DNA of 64,000 nt. It comes from Burkholderiales bacterium (GTDB lineage: Bacteria; Pseudomonadota; Gammaproteobacteria; Burkholderiales; SG8-41). The notes below the pieces were generated by a model, which was given only the letters and a program-made list of their open reading frames with translations, was not told the DNA's origin and made no database searches. The DNA lies in assembly GCA_036262035.1 (NCBI GenBank), contig DATAJS010000031.1:352642-416641 (forward strand). The letters run 5' to 3'. Below, one piece after another: positions 8,982-17,827 of the stretch (within the stretch, counting starts at the first letter, position 1; every line of letters starts with the position of its first letter). Position numbers and translations under genes: made by a program.

Positions 8982-10220
8982 TCATGCGGCTTGCACGGCT
9001 GCCGCCTTCGCCTCCCCGGTCACTCCGAGGCCCGCCGCCTTGTCGGCTTTTTCGAAGTCCGCTGCGGTGAAGCCGTAAATGCCGGCGCCGCCCATGAAGA
9101 TCTTGGCGGCGGTATCGCGCGAGCAGCTCTTGAGGATGTTGTCGGCGACGTTGGGGAAATTCGAATCGAAGTGCGGGTAATCGGTGGACACGCACATGCG
9201 ATCCGCGCCCATCAGCGCCGCCGTCGATTCGATCTCAGGCTCGCTGCCTTCCACCGCCGCCCAGCAGTTGCGCTGGAAGTATTCTTTCGGCGTCAGCGTG
9301 AGATACGGCGCGTGCGAATCGCGGAACTGCGGATAGTCCCATTCGATGCGCGTGAGCAGCCCCGGCGCCCATGAATTCTGGCATTCGAGGAACGCGACCC
9401 GCAGCTTCGGATGGAATTCGAAGACGCCGCCGATCATCATCGCGATCAGCGCCTGCTGCATCTCGATCCAGTGCGCGGCGACGTGACGGTAGAAGCGGTT
9501 CTCGCCGTAGAGCTCGAGCATGTGCGAGTAGTGCGCGCTCACGCCCTCGTGAAACCCCCACGCCACGCCCAGCTCCTCGTGCACGCTGTACAGCGGGTCC
9601 CAGTAGTTCGAATGCCAGAATCGACCGTTGATCATGTTCGGCCGTATGAACGAGCCGACCGCGCCGAGCTCGCGCACGCAGCGCACGAGCTCGCGGCAGG
9701 CGAGATGCACGTCGTGCAGGGGGAGCATCGCGGCGAACTTCAGCCGCTCCGGGCTGAACTGGCAGAACTCGTGGATCCAGTTGTTGTAGGCCTGGCACAC
9801 CGCGAGCGAGAGCCTCGGGTCGATGCCGTTGCGGCTGAGGAAGGACAGCCCCGCCGTCGGATAGAGCACGGCGATGTCGACGCCTTCCATCGCCATGCCC
9901 ATCACCTGCGCCTGCGCGTCGTAGTCGCGTTCGATCGCGAAGTCGAGCCGGTTCGTTTCGTGAAGACGCGAGCCGGACATCGGCGCCAGCACGGTGCCCT
10001 TCCCCGAGCTGCGCGGTTTGCGGTACTGCTGCAGGTCGGCGTCGGAGACGGGCTCGCCGTCGATCAGGATAGATCCCACGTGGCCACGCTTCGGCTTGCC
10101 GTCCGCGCCGACGACCACGCTTACGCGGTCCTTGAATCTCGGATCCAGATAGCGATCGAAGAGATCCGGCGGCTCCATCACGTGCATGTCCGAATCCACG
10201 AACCGCAAACCATCTTTCAT
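8982..10220 (-). CDS. amidohydrolase-2 family metal-dependent hydrolase or decarboxylase
   Basis: 412 residues, minus strand, ATG 10220 after AGGGGA. The N-terminus FVDSDMHVMEPPDLFDRYLDPRF matches the amidohydrolase-related TIM-barrel family (PF04909), which includes 2,3-dihydroxybenzoate and gamma-resorcylate decarboxylases and ACMSD. The C-terminal part has DYPHFDSNFPN, the usual metal- or substrate-binding aspartate region. Whether it hydrolyses or decarboxylates cannot be decided. It is preceded on the same strand by a D-aminoacylase-like gene, separated by the composite hairpin element at 10251–10338. Confidence 0.85.
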   Translation of the reverse strand: MKDGLRFVDSDMHVMEPPDLFDRYLDPRFKDRVSVVVGADGKPKRGHVGSILIDGEPVSDADLQQYRKPRSSGKGTVLAPMSGSRLHETNRLDFAIERDYDAQAQVMGMAMEGVDIAVLYPTAGLSFLSRNGIDPRLSLAVCQAYNNWIHEFCQFSPERLKFAAMLPLHDVHLACRELVRCVRELGAVGSFIRPNMINGRFWHSNYWDPLYSVHEELGVAWGFHEGVSAHYSHMLELYGENRFYRHVAAHWIEMQQALIAMMIGGVFEFHPKLRVAFLECQNSWAPGLLTRIEWDYPQFRDSHAPYLTLTPKEYFQRNCWAAVEGSEPEIESTAALMGADRMCVSTDYPHFDSNFPNVADNILKSCSRDTAAKIFMGGAGIYGFTAADFEKADKAAGLGVTGEAKAAAVQAA

Positions 10221-10250
10221 TGCAATCCCCTGAGGTCAGCTCTAGCAGCT

Positions 10251-10338
10251 AAAGGAAAGGGAGGTTCAAGGAGGGAAACCTTGGTTTCCCTCCTTGTCGT
10301 TTACCGGCGTCTTTGCGGGCCCCGAAGGGGACCGCAAA
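10251..10338 (-). repeat. composite two-hairpin 3' element, copy 1
   Basis: Read on the minus strand, the stop codon of the D-aminoacylase-like gene (10339) is followed at once by a GC-rich hairpin (10312–10338, stem TTTGCGG.CCCC/GGGG.CCGCAAA). Next come the conserved CGCCGGTAAACG, a 14-bp-stem hairpin (arms 10267–10280 and 10283–10296), and a pyrimidine tail ending CCTTT. A second copy with the same layout lies at 41577–41663. The hairpin tips covary between copies (CAA/TTG here, CTC/GAG there). Confidence 0.7.
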
Positions 10339-12042
10339 TCAGGCGTTAGCCAGGTAGTAGGTGTTCCGCGCGACCTTGCCCGGCAACGCCCCGGTGTGCT
10401 CGCCGTTCTCCAGCAGCACTTCGCCGTTCACGATGGTCGCCACAACCCCTTCGGCGGGCTCTTTGACGCGCCAGCCGTTCGCCGGGAAGTCGTGGACGAT
10501 GCTCTCGTCGCCGGGCTTCACCGTATCCGGGTCGAAGATGACGACATCCGCATTGAGGCCCGGCCGCAGCAGGCCGCGGTCGTACAGACCGAGCGCCGAA
10601 GCCGAATCGAACGTCAGGCGCCGCACCGCGAGCTCGAGCGACATGATCTGCTTCTCGCGCACCCACTCGGCCAGGAGCCGCGTGCAGTAGCCGTAGCCGC
10701 CGTGGAACTGCACGTGCGCACCGCCGTCGGACAGACCCACGATCGCGTTCGGATGCGTGAGGATCTCTTTCATCGCATCCTTGTCGACGTTGATCTCGGA
10801 CTGCATGAACTCGGTCTCGAGCTTCTCCTCGACGACGAGATCGAGGAAGGCGTCGATGTAGCCCTTGCCCTGTTCCTTCGCGAGCTGCTCGATCGTCTTG
10901 TCGGTCAGGCCCTTGTTCTTCTCCAGCGCCGGCTTGTACACCCACAGGTACTTCCACCACTCCTGCGAATACCCGGGCGCGGGGAGCTTCGTGCCTTTGT
11001 GCTCGACGACTTCCTCGTGCAGCTTGCGGCGGATGGCCGGATCGGCGTACGCGCGCAGCTTCTCCCCGTCGGATGCGAGCAGGATCGGATGCCACGTCGG
11101 CGTGCCGCGGAACACCTGGCAGTTCTTCATGGTGAAGTGCTGGGTGGTGCGGTTCGGGCTGCACAGCGGGAACGCACGGATGCCGGCCTTCGCGGTCTCC
11201 TCGAGCCGCGCCATGTGTTTCTTCCACGCGTCCGGATCGCGGTAGGTCTGGCCGAGGTTGTTGTAGATGACCGTGCGGCCGGTCGCTTCGGAGAGGCGCG
11301 CCATCAGGCCGTCCCTGAGCTCCGGCGCGCGGCCGCCGCCGCACTGGATGATGCCGGTGCCCAGCTCGCGCAGCACGTCGGCGATCGCGAAGATCTCTTT
11401 CTCGTCGGCGAGCAAAGCGGGGATATGTTTGCCCTGCGGATCGTAGTGCCCGCGGTTGCGCGAGACCGAGAAGCCGAGCGCGCCGGCCTTGAGCCCGTCG
11501 CGCACGATGTCCTGCATCTGCCTGATCTCGTCGTCGGTCGCGGTGCGCTCCTGGCTCTCGTCGCCCATGACGTAGTAGCGCACCGGCGTGTGGCCGATGA
11601 AGTTGCCGACGTTCACGCCGAGCCGCCCTTCGAGGCGGTTCATGTATTGCGCGATCGATTCCCACTCGACGTCGACCGTGTCGAGCACGTCCATCGGGAT
11701 CGCTTCGACGTAGGAGAGGAACTCGGCGACGCGCTTCGCCGTTCCCGGACGTATCGGGGCGAGCGCGAGCGAGCAGTTGCCGAACACGACGGTGGTCGCG
11801 CCGTGTTGCGGCGAGAACGAGCACAGCGGATCCCACGTCACCTGCGCGTCGAAGTGACAGTGGTTGTCGACGAACCCCGGGGAGACGACGCGCTCTTCGG
11901 CATCGATCGTGCGCTTCGCCGGTCCGGAGAGCTTGCCGAGCTCGGCGATCCTGCCGTTGCGTATGCCGACATCGCCTTTGAACGCGGGCATGCCGGATCC
12001 GTCGATGACGCGGCCGTTTTTGATCAGCAGATCGAATGCCAT
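10339..12042 (-). CDS. N-acyl-D-amino-acid deacylase family (amidohydrolase 3)
   Basis: 567 residues from ATG 12042, chosen because AAGGAGGGG lies just upstream and MAFDLLIKNGRVIDGSG is the normal family N-terminus; the frame continues open to 12171. Metal-binding motif NHCHFDAQ is near residue 65. Further family features include NCSLALAPI, GFSVSRNRGHYD and a late LSDGGAHVQFHGGYGY. Relatives are D-aminoacylases and D-glutamate deacylases, which release D-amino acids from N-acyl forms using zinc. The protein is probably cytoplasmic. Some members of this group act on other cyclic or linear amides, so the exact substrate is uncertain. It is divergent from the M20-type hydrolase at 12194 and may form a small amide-degradation locus with it. 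Confidence 0.86.
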   Translation of the reverse strand: MAFDLLIKNGRVIDGSGMPAFKGDVGIRNGRIAELGKLSGPAKRTIDAEERVVSPGFVDNHCHFDAQVTWDPLCSFSPQHGATTVVFGNCSLALAPIRPGTAKRVAEFLSYVEAIPMDVLDTVDVEWESIAQYMNRLEGRLGVNVGNFIGHTPVRYYVMGDESQERTATDDEIRQMQDIVRDGLKAGALGFSVSRNRGHYDPQGKHIPALLADEKEIFAIADVLRELGTGIIQCGGGRAPELRDGLMARLSEATGRTVIYNNLGQTYRDPDAWKKHMARLEETAKAGIRAFPLCSPNRTTQHFTMKNCQVFRGTPTWHPILLASDGEKLRAYADPAIRRKLHEEVVEHKGTKLPAPGYSQEWWKYLWVYKPALEKNKGLTDKTIEQLAKEQGKGYIDAFLDLVVEEKLETEFMQSEINVDKDAMKEILTHPNAIVGLSDGGAHVQFHGGYGYCTRLLAEWVREKQIMSLELAVRRLTFDSASALGLYDRGLLRPGLNADVVIFDPDTVKPGDESIVHDFPANGWRVKEPAEGVVATIVNGEVLLENGEHTGALPGKVARNTYYLANA

Positions 12043-12193
12043 CGAACCCCTCCTTGAGGTGGTGCCGGAACGCGGCGCATAGGATCGCGGTTCGGCGCGC
12101 AGCAGTTGTTCGGGTGTGTTCTCCTTGGTGAGCGCTATGGGTCGGGCATCGGACATACTACGCTTCTCCAATCAGCGTGTGATCGAGCCTCTT

Positions 12194-13447
12194 ATGCGCG
12201 AAGACGTCCACGATGCGGTCACCCGGATCGACCCGGATCGTTTGTGGCAGCGGCACTTGCAGATGGCGCAGATCGGCGCGATCCCCGGCAACGGCGTGAA
12301 TCGCGCGGCGTTCTCGCCCGAAGACATCCGCGCGCGCCGGCTCCTGCTGTCGTGGGCGCAGGCGCGCAACTTCGCGGTGACCATGGACGCCATCGGCAAT
12401 ATCTTCGTGCGTCGCCCCGGGCTCGACGCGTCCGCCGCGCCGGTGCTGTCGGGCAGCCACATGGACAGCCAGCCGCGAGGCGGGCGCTTCGACGGCATCT
12501 ACGGCGTGCTCGCGGCGCTCGAAGCGCTGGAGGCGATCGACGACGCCGGCGTAAAGACGCGGCGCCCGATCGAGCTCGTCGCGTGGAGCAACGAGGAAGG
12601 CGGCCGCTTCGGTCCGTGCACCATGGGCTCCGCGGTGCACACGCGCGCACGCGCGCTCGAGGATTTCCTCGCCACGCGCGACAACGAGGGCGTCGCGCTC
12701 GGCGACGCGCTGAAAGAAACGCTTGCGGCATTGCCCGAAGCGGGCGAGCGCGAGCTCGACACGCCGGCGGCGGCCTACATCGAGGCGCACATCGAGCAGG
12801 GACCGCGGCTCGAAGGCGCGAACAAGACGATCGGTGTCGTGACCGGTATCCAGGGGCTGCTCTGGTTCAACGTCGAGGTCTTCGGCGAGACCGCGCATGC
12901 CGGCACGACACCGGTGTCGGTTCGGCGCGATGCGGTGCGCTCCGCGGTCGCGATCATCAACGCGCTGACCGAGCTCACGCGAGACCCGACCGATGTCGTG
13001 CGCTTCACCGTCGGCCGCATGCTCGTCACGCCGAACTCGAGCAACTCGGTCGCGAGCCATGTGCTGTTCTCGGTCGACATCCGCCATCCGGACCTTGCGA
13101 CGGTGCAACGCCTCGCCGATGCGGTCGAGCCGCTCGCGCGCAAAGCCGCCGCGCCGTGCAGCGTGAAAGTGACGCCTACGCTCGCCGACGATCCGTGCGT
13201 GTTCCACCCGGACGTCGTCGATGCGATCGAGCGCGCAGCCGGCGATCTCGACCTTGCGCGGATGCGGCTGCCGTCGGGGGCCAGCCACGACGCGATGTAC
13301 ATGGCGCGCGTGTGCCCGACCGGGATGATCTTCGTGCCGTGCGAAAAAGGCATCAGCCACAACGAGGCGGAGAATGCGACGCCGGCGGATCTCGCGGCCG
13401 GGGCGCGGGTTTTAACGGCGGCGCTGCTCGACCTCGCGAACCGTTAG
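12194..13447 (+). CDS. M20 family hydrolase, N-carbamoyl-L-amino acid hydrolase/allantoate amidohydrolase type
   Basis: 417 residues from ATG 12194 (MREDVHDAVTRIDPDRLWQRH). The start is uncertain; ATG 12137 is also in frame and neither has a strong ribosome site. Dinuclear-metal motifs are present: GSHMDSQPRGGRFDGIYGVL, the EEGGRF pair and HIEQGPRLE. LPSGASHDAMYMA and a late HNEAENA complete the carbamoylase/ureidoglycolate hydrolase signature. These enzymes hydrolyse N-carbamoyl amino acids or ureido acids. No hydantoinase gene is seen next to it. It is divergent from the D-aminoacylase-like gene with about 150 bp between the starts, which should hold both promoters. Confidence 0.86.
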   Translation: MREDVHDAVTRIDPDRLWQRHLQMAQIGAIPGNGVNRAAFSPEDIRARRLLLSWAQARNFAVTMDAIGNIFVRRPGLDASAAPVLSGSHMDSQPRGGRFDGIYGVLAALEALEAIDDAGVKTRRPIELVAWSNEEGGRFGPCTMGSAVHTRARALEDFLATRDNEGVALGDALKETLAALPEAGERELDTPAAAYIEAHIEQGPRLEGANKTIGVVTGIQGLLWFNVEVFGETAHAGTTPVSVRRDAVRSAVAIINALTELTRDPTDVVRFTVGRMLVTPNSSNSVASHVLFSVDIRHPDLATVQRLADAVEPLARKAAAPCSVKVTPTLADDPCVFHPDVVDAIERAAGDLDLARMRLPSGASHDAMYMARVCPTGMIFVPCEKGISHNEAENATPADLAAGARVLTAALLDLANR

Positions 13448-13469
13448 GGGCGGCGACCGGCAGTGTGGA

Positions 13470-13494
13470 TATAATCCCCCGACTCAAAAGGGGG
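13470..13494 (+). promoter_or_regulatory. -10-like TATAAT followed by a 5' hairpin
   Basis: TATAAT at 13470–13475 lies in the 56-bp gap before the spermidine-synthase-like gene. It is followed by CCCCC–9 nt–GGGGG (13476–13494). The G-run is the best candidate ribosome site, so the hairpin could mask it. No good -35 box was seen, so the call is tentative. Confidence 0.35.
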
Positions 13495-13503
13495 TTTGGC
13501 AAC

Positions 13504-15519
13504 ATGGCGATATACGCGCTGACCATCTTCGCGAGCGCGTTCCTGCTCTTCCTCGTCCAACCGATCATGGCCAAGCAGATCCTGCCCTGGTTCGGCGGCT
13601 CGGCGGCGGTATGGACCACGTGCCTGGTGTTCTTCCAGTTCCTGCTGCTCTTCGGTTACGCGTACGCCGATTTCACGACGCGGCACCTGAAGCCCAAGCG
13701 GCAGGCGATGCTCCATGCGGCGCTGCTGCTGGTGAGTCTCGTATCGCTGCCCATCCTCGCCGATCCTTCGTGGAAGCCGGTGGGCTTTGAGGAGCCGGGC
13801 TCGCGCATCCTCGGACTGCTGGGCGCCACGATCGGTTTGCCGTACTTCCTGCTGTCCACCACCGGGCCGCTCGTCCAGGCGTGGTTCGCGCGCACGTCGT
13901 ACGACTCGCACACCGTCTATCGCCTGTTCGCGCTGTCGAACTTCGCTTCGCTGCTCGCGCTGCTCGCCTACCCGTTCGTGCTCGAGCCGTGGGTGAGCAC
14001 GGTCGCGCAGGCGAAAGGCTGGAGCGTCGGCTACGCGGTGTTCGCCGCGTTGTGCGCGGCGGCTGCGTTCTACAGCACCCGCAACGCGCCCGACGTGGCC
14101 GCGGCGCCCGCAGCGACCGAAGCCGAGACGAACGCGCCCAAACCGACGGCGGGCGACTTCGCGCTGTGGCTGATCTTCTCCGCGATGGGCTCCTTCCTGC
14201 TGCTCACGGTCACGAACCACATCACGCACGACGTCGCGTCGGTGCCCTTCCTCTGGATACTGCCGCTCACGATCTATCTCGTCACCTTCATCCTGTGCTT
14301 CGAAGGCCGCAGCTGGTATCGCAGGTATCTGTTCCTCGGTCCGCTGCTCGTCGCCGTCGCCGCCATGGCGTGGGCGCTGCACGGCGACATCAGCATCAAC
14401 AACATCAAGCACGCGATCGCGCTGTTCTGCGCCGGGCTCTTCGTCGCGTGCATGTTCTTCCACGGCGAGCTCGCGAACATGAAGCCCGCGCCGCGGTATC
14501 TCACGAGCTTTTACCTCATGGTCTCGCTCGGCGGCGCGCTCGGCGGCTTCTTCGTCGGCTTCGTGGCGCCGCGGCTGTTTCCGACCTATTACGAGTTCGG
14601 CCTGGGACTCGTCGTCACGCTGGTCCTCGCGCTCTACGTGGTGCGGCGCATGCCGTTTTTCGTGCCGCTGCTCGTCGTGTGCGCAGGAGGCTTCACCGTC
14701 TATCACGTGTATCACTACATGGAGTCGCTGTCGAAGAACGCGCTCGTGATGAAGCGCAACTTCTACGGCACCCTGCGCGTGCGCGATACCGGCTCGGGTG
14801 AAGACCGCGTGCGCCGTCTGATGCACGGCGTGATCATGCACGGCGAGCAATATCTCTCGGGCCGGCGCAGGACCGAGCCCACGACCTACTACGGCCCGGG
14901 CTCCGGCGTCGGCCGCGCGATCAAGGCGCTGCAAGGCCGTCCGCTGCGCGTGGCGGTGATCGGCCTCGGGACGGGCACGCTGGCGACGTACGGGCGCGCC
15001 GGGGACGTCTACCGCTTCTACGAGATCAATCCCGCGGTCATCGAGGTCGCGCAGAAGGATTTCAGCTATCTGTCCGACAGCAAGGCGAAGGTGGAGACGG
15101 TGCTCGGCGACGCGCGGCTCGCGATGGAGCGCGAAGCGCCGCAGGGTTACGACGTCATCGCGATCGACGCGTTCTCCAGCGATTCGATCCCCGTGCACCT
15201 CATGACGCGCGAAGCGATCGCGGTGTATCTGAAGCATCTCAAACCCGACGGCGTCATCGCTTTCCACGTGACGAACCGCTTCCTGCAGCTCGCACCGGTC
15301 GTGCAGGAGCTCGCCGACGAGCGCAAGCTCGCCACCGCACTGGTGATCGACGACGCCGAGGAGAGCGACTTCTCGCGCACCGACTGGGTGCTCGTCACGC
15401 GCAGCCCCGCGCTGCTCGAGAGCACGGCGATCGCGAAAGTCGCCGCGCGGATCCCGACTATCCCCGGCCTCGCCGTGTGGACCGACGACTACAACAACCT
15501 CTTCCGTATTCTCAAGTGA
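13504..15519 (+). CDS. membrane-anchored spermidine synthase-like protein (fused)
   Basis: 671 residues. The first 390 or so form about ten hydrophobic segments, starting IYALTIFASAFLLFLVQPIMAKQILPWFGG. The C-terminal 270 residues are a spermidine synthase/SAM-methyltransferase-like domain with AVIGLGTGTLATYG, the acidic YEINPAVIEVAQ and DAFSSDSIPVHLMT. Fused membrane–SpeE proteins are widespread in proteobacteria and their reaction is not well established; aminopropyl transfer is possible. The start at ATG 13504 is preferred because the hydrophobic first segment begins there. The stop TGA (15517–15519) overlaps the GTG start of the protease gene, so the two are translationally coupled. Confidence 0.85.
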   Translation: MAIYALTIFASAFLLFLVQPIMAKQILPWFGGSAAVWTTCLVFFQFLLLFGYAYADFTTRHLKPKRQAMLHAALLLVSLVSLPILADPSWKPVGFEEPGSRILGLLGATIGLPYFLLSTTGPLVQAWFARTSYDSHTVYRLFALSNFASLLALLAYPFVLEPWVSTVAQAKGWSVGYAVFAALCAAAAFYSTRNAPDVAAAPAATEAETNAPKPTAGDFALWLIFSAMGSFLLLTVTNHITHDVASVPFLWILPLTIYLVTFILCFEGRSWYRRYLFLGPLLVAVAAMAWALHGDISINNIKHAIALFCAGLFVACMFFHGELANMKPAPRYLTSFYLMVSLGGALGGFFVGFVAPRLFPTYYEFGLGLVVTLVLALYVVRRMPFFVPLLVVCAGGFTVYHVYHYMESLSKNALVMKRNFYGTLRVRDTGSGEDRVRRLMHGVIMHGEQYLSGRRRTEPTTYYGPGSGVGRAIKALQGRPLRVAVIGLGTGTLATYGRAGDVYRFYEINPAVIEVAQKDFSYLSDSKAKVETVLGDARLAMEREAPQGYDVIAIDAFSSDSIPVHLMTREAIAVYLKHLKPDGVIAFHVTNRFLQLAPVVQELADERKLATALVIDDAEESDFSRTDWVLVTRSPALLESTAIAKVAARIPTIPGLAVWTDDYNNLFRILK

Positions 15520-16877
15520 ACAACGCCGTCCTCGCCCTCGCGCGAGCGCTGCTCGCGCTGGTCGTGATGCACGCGGCCGCGCATGCCGCCGCCCCCGGCG
15601 GCCTGCCGACGCTCGCGCCGCTGGTCAACCAGGTGACGCCCGCGGTCGTGAACATCTCGGTGGTCACGCGCGCGCCGATGGAGGACAACCCGCTCTTTCG
15701 CGACCCGTTCTTCAGGCGCTTCTTCAACCTGCCCGAGCGGCCGCAGCGCAGGGAGCAGGCCGCGGGCTCCGGCGTCATCGTCGACGCCGCCAACGGTTAC
15801 GTGCTCACCAACAACCACGTCGTCAAGGACGCCGAGCAGGTCACGGTGACGCTGAAGGACCGCAGGCAGTTCCAGGCGAGGCTCGTCGGCACCGATCCCG
15901 GCACCGACGTCGCGGTGCTGCAGATCGAAGCGCGCGAGCTCACCGCGCTCAGGTTCGGCGATTCCGACCAGCTCCAGGTCGGCGACTACGTGATCGCGAT
16001 CGGCAACCCGTTCGGCATCGGGCAGACGGTGACCTCGGGCATCGTGAGCGCGCTCGGCCGCAGCGGGCTGTCGCCGGAAGGGTTCGAGGACTTCATCCAG
16101 ACCGACGCCTCGATCAATCCGGGCAACTCGGGGGGCGCGCTGGTGAACCTGCGCGGCGAGCTCATCGGCATCAACACCGCGATCCTCGGCCCGAGCGGCG
16201 GCAACGTCGGTATCGGCTTCGCGGTGCCGTCGAACATGGCGCGCGCGGTGCTCACGCAGATCGTGAAGTTCGGCGAGGTGCGGCGCGGCCGGCTCGGCGT
16301 CGACATGATCGACCTCAACCCGGAGATCGCCAAGCGCCTCGGCGTCTCCACGCTCGAAGGCGTAGGCGTCGCGGCGGTGCAGCCGGGATCGCCCGCCGAG
16401 AAGGCCGGGCTGCGCGAGCGCGACGTCATCGTCGCGATGAACGGCCGCGCGCTGCACGGCGCGGCGGAGCTCCGCGCCAGGCTCGCGCTGACGCCGATCG
16501 GCGAAGAAATCGACCTGCGCGTGCTGCGGGGCGGGCAGACGCTGAACGTGCGCGTCCGCATCGCGGCGGTCCAGCAGGTGAGCGGCGGCGAAGGCCAGAC
16601 CATCGCGGCGCCGCAGCTCGCCGGCATGCGGGTGGTCGAGATCGAGCGCGGCAGCCCGCTGTACCAGCGCATCCCGGGCGCCCTGGTCGTCGCGTCGGTC
16701 GCGGAAGGCAGCGCGGCGTGGCAGGCGGGGCTGCGCGCCGGCGACATCATCTACGCCGTCAACCGAAGGCGCATCCGCACCGTTGCGGAATTTGTGGCCG
16801 CGCTGCGTACGGTCGAACGAGGCTACGTGCTTGCGCTCGTTCGCGGCGATTTCAATCTTTCCATCGTCATACGCTAG
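15516..16877 (+). CDS. degQ: DegQ/Do-like periplasmic serine endoprotease
   Basis: 453 residues from GTG 15516, which overlaps the upstream stop as GTGA; the frame stays open a little further upstream. The signal peptide spans about residues 1–26 (to HAAA). The trypsin-like domain carries the triad His101 (LTNNHVV), Asp131 (GTDVAVLQ) and Ser205 (NPGNSGGAL). Two PDZ domains follow, about 250–345 and 365–450. A short Q-linker suggests the DegQ/DegS-like Do subgroup. It degrades or refolds damaged periplasmic proteins. Coupling to a spermidine-synthase-like membrane protein is unusual and no functional link is evident. Confidence 0.93.
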   Translation: MNNAVLALARALLALVVMHAAAHAAAPGGLPTLAPLVNQVTPAVVNISVVTRAPMEDNPLFRDPFFRRFFNLPERPQRREQAAGSGVIVDAANGYVLTNNHVVKDAEQVTVTLKDRRQFQARLVGTDPGTDVAVLQIEARELTALRFGDSDQLQVGDYVIAIGNPFGIGQTVTSGIVSALGRSGLSPEGFEDFIQTDASINPGNSGGALVNLRGELIGINTAILGPSGGNVGIGFAVPSNMARAVLTQIVKFGEVRRGRLGVDMIDLNPEIAKRLGVSTLEGVGVAAVQPGSPAEKAGLRERDVIVAMNGRALHGAAELRARLALTPIGEEIDLRVLRGGQTLNVRVRIAAVQQVSGGEGQTIAAPQLAGMRVVEIERGSPLYQRIPGALVVASVAEGSAAWQAGLRAGDIIYAVNRRRIRTVAEFVAALRTVERGYVLALVRGDFNLSIVIR

Positions 16878-16913
16878 CCGCGGGCACGGGCGTTGCTGTA
16901 AGGCGTGTGGAGC

Positions 16914-16943
16914 ATCCGGCGAAAAAGCCGGATCCCCGTTTAT
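16914..16943 (+). terminator. possible Rho-independent terminator after degQ
   Basis: ATCCGGC (16914–16920), a 5-base loop GAAAA, then GCCGGAT (16926–16932), followed by CCCCGTTTATTT. The U-tract is interrupted, so the strength is uncertain. Confidence 0.5.
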
Positions 16944-16960
16944 TTGTAACCGGTTGTAAC
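16944..16960 (+). promoter_or_regulatory. tandem TTGTAAC repeat, possible response-regulator site
   Basis: TTGTAAC occurs at 16944–16950 and 16954–16960, exactly 10 bp apart, upstream of the small secreted protein gene at 17027. Direct repeats at helical spacing are typical of OmpR/PhoB-family binding sites. No regulator can be assigned. Confidence 0.35.
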
Positions 16961-17026
16961 GTTGTGCGGCGGCGGCGCTACGGGCGCTGTCATACCAATA
17001 ACAGATGCAGGATCAAGGAGAAGATC

Positions 17027-17449
17027 ATGTCGTACGGAAAGCTGAATCTGGTTGCCGCGGCGCTGGCGCTGGCATTTGCGGGTCCGGTTCTTGCCGCAGA
17101 TTCCATGTCGAAAGACCAGGTGAAGGCTGAAAAGGAGCGGATCGCGTCCGAAGCCAAGGCGAACAAGGAAAAGTGCAAGGACCTGAAGGCCAACGCGAAG
17201 GACATCTGCATGGCGGAAGCCAAGGGCGCGGAGAAAGTCGCCAAGGCCGAGCTCGAAGCCAAGCAGAAGGACACGCCGAAGAATCAGCAGAAAGTCGCTG
17301 AGGCGAAAGCGGATGCGGATTACGGCGTCGCGAAGGAAAAGTGCGACGACATGAAAGGCAAGGAAAAGGACCAGTGCCAGAAGGACGCTAAAGCGGCACG
17401 CGACGCGGCGAAGAAAGCCGCGAAAGGCGAAGCGCCCAAGAAAGGCTAG
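17027..17449 (+). CDS. small secreted Lys/Ala-rich protein with duplicated C-x10-C motifs
   Basis: 140 residues from ATG 17027, after AAGGAG. The signal peptide covers about residues 1–23 (AGPVLAAD). The mature part is strongly charged and probably helical. It contains two similar blocks, KEKCKDLKANAKDIC and KEKCDDMKGKEKDQC, each with two cysteines separated by ten residues, which suggests an internal duplication and two disulphide-linked hairpins in the periplasm. I do not recognise a named family; similar short lysine/alanine-rich envelope proteins occur in many betaproteobacteria. It stands alone between degQ and a small lipoprotein gene. Confidence 0.75.
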   Translation: MSYGKLNLVAAALALAFAGPVLAADSMSKDQVKAEKERIASEAKANKEKCKDLKANAKDICMAEAKGAEKVAKAELEAKQKDTPKNQQKVAEAKADADYGVAKEKCDDMKGKEKDQCQKDAKAARDAAKKAAKGEAPKKG

Positions 17450-17579
17450 CAGGACAGACAGGGGTTGATCAGACGGCTGCCGCCCGTGACCGCGGGCGGG
17501 AGCGGTTTGGACGACGCTGGAAACGGCGTGAGGATCGGAGAGGCTCGCTTCCCCTTTTTAGCGAAACGAGGAGTACACC

Positions 17580-17801
17580 ATGAAACGGTTCTTGGCAGTG
17601 GCAGTGGCAGCGGGTGCGCTCGCGACGCTCACGGCGTGCGATAGCGTTCCCCTTTCGAAGCAGACGCAGGGTGCGGCGATCGGCGCGGTCGGCGGTGCAG
17701 TGGCCGGCAGCGCGATCAGCGGCGGCAGCGCGCTCGGCACGGTGGGCGGTGCGGTCGCCGGCGGCGTGGTCGGTTCGGAAGTCGGGAAGCGCCAGCGCTG
17801 A
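17580..17801 (+). CDS. small glycine-zipper lipoprotein
   Basis: 73 residues. The N-terminus MKRFLAVAVAAGALATLTAC is a lipoprotein signal with lipobox LTAC and Cys20 as the lipidated residue. Residues 30–68 are glycine-zipper repeats (GAAIGAVGGAVAGSA and a second block), as in OsmB/SlyB/YMGG-like outer-membrane lipoproteins that insert in or stiffen the envelope. ATG follows ACGAGGAG. A strong terminator lies 27 bp after the stop. The 130 bp before it contain a GC-rich inverted repeat near 17480–17500 and no other gene. Confidence 0.82.
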   Translation: MKRFLAVAVAAGALATLTACDSVPLSKQTQGAAIGAVGGAVAGSAISGGSALGTVGGAVAGGVVGSEVGKRQR

Positions 17802-17827
17802 CCTGCGGGACGTTGCAGCAACGTGAA

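Noticed and set aside
12043..12171. 43-residue N-terminal extension of the D-aminoacylase-like protein
   Set aside because: The ATG at 12042 has a strong AAGGAGGGG site and gives the normal family N-terminus; the upstream part shows no family pattern.
12106..13503. Open frame running into the spermidine-synthase-like gene from 1.4 kb upstream
   Set aside because: The upstream part is in another frame of the M20 hydrolase gene and has no family features; the conserved protein starts at ATG 13504.
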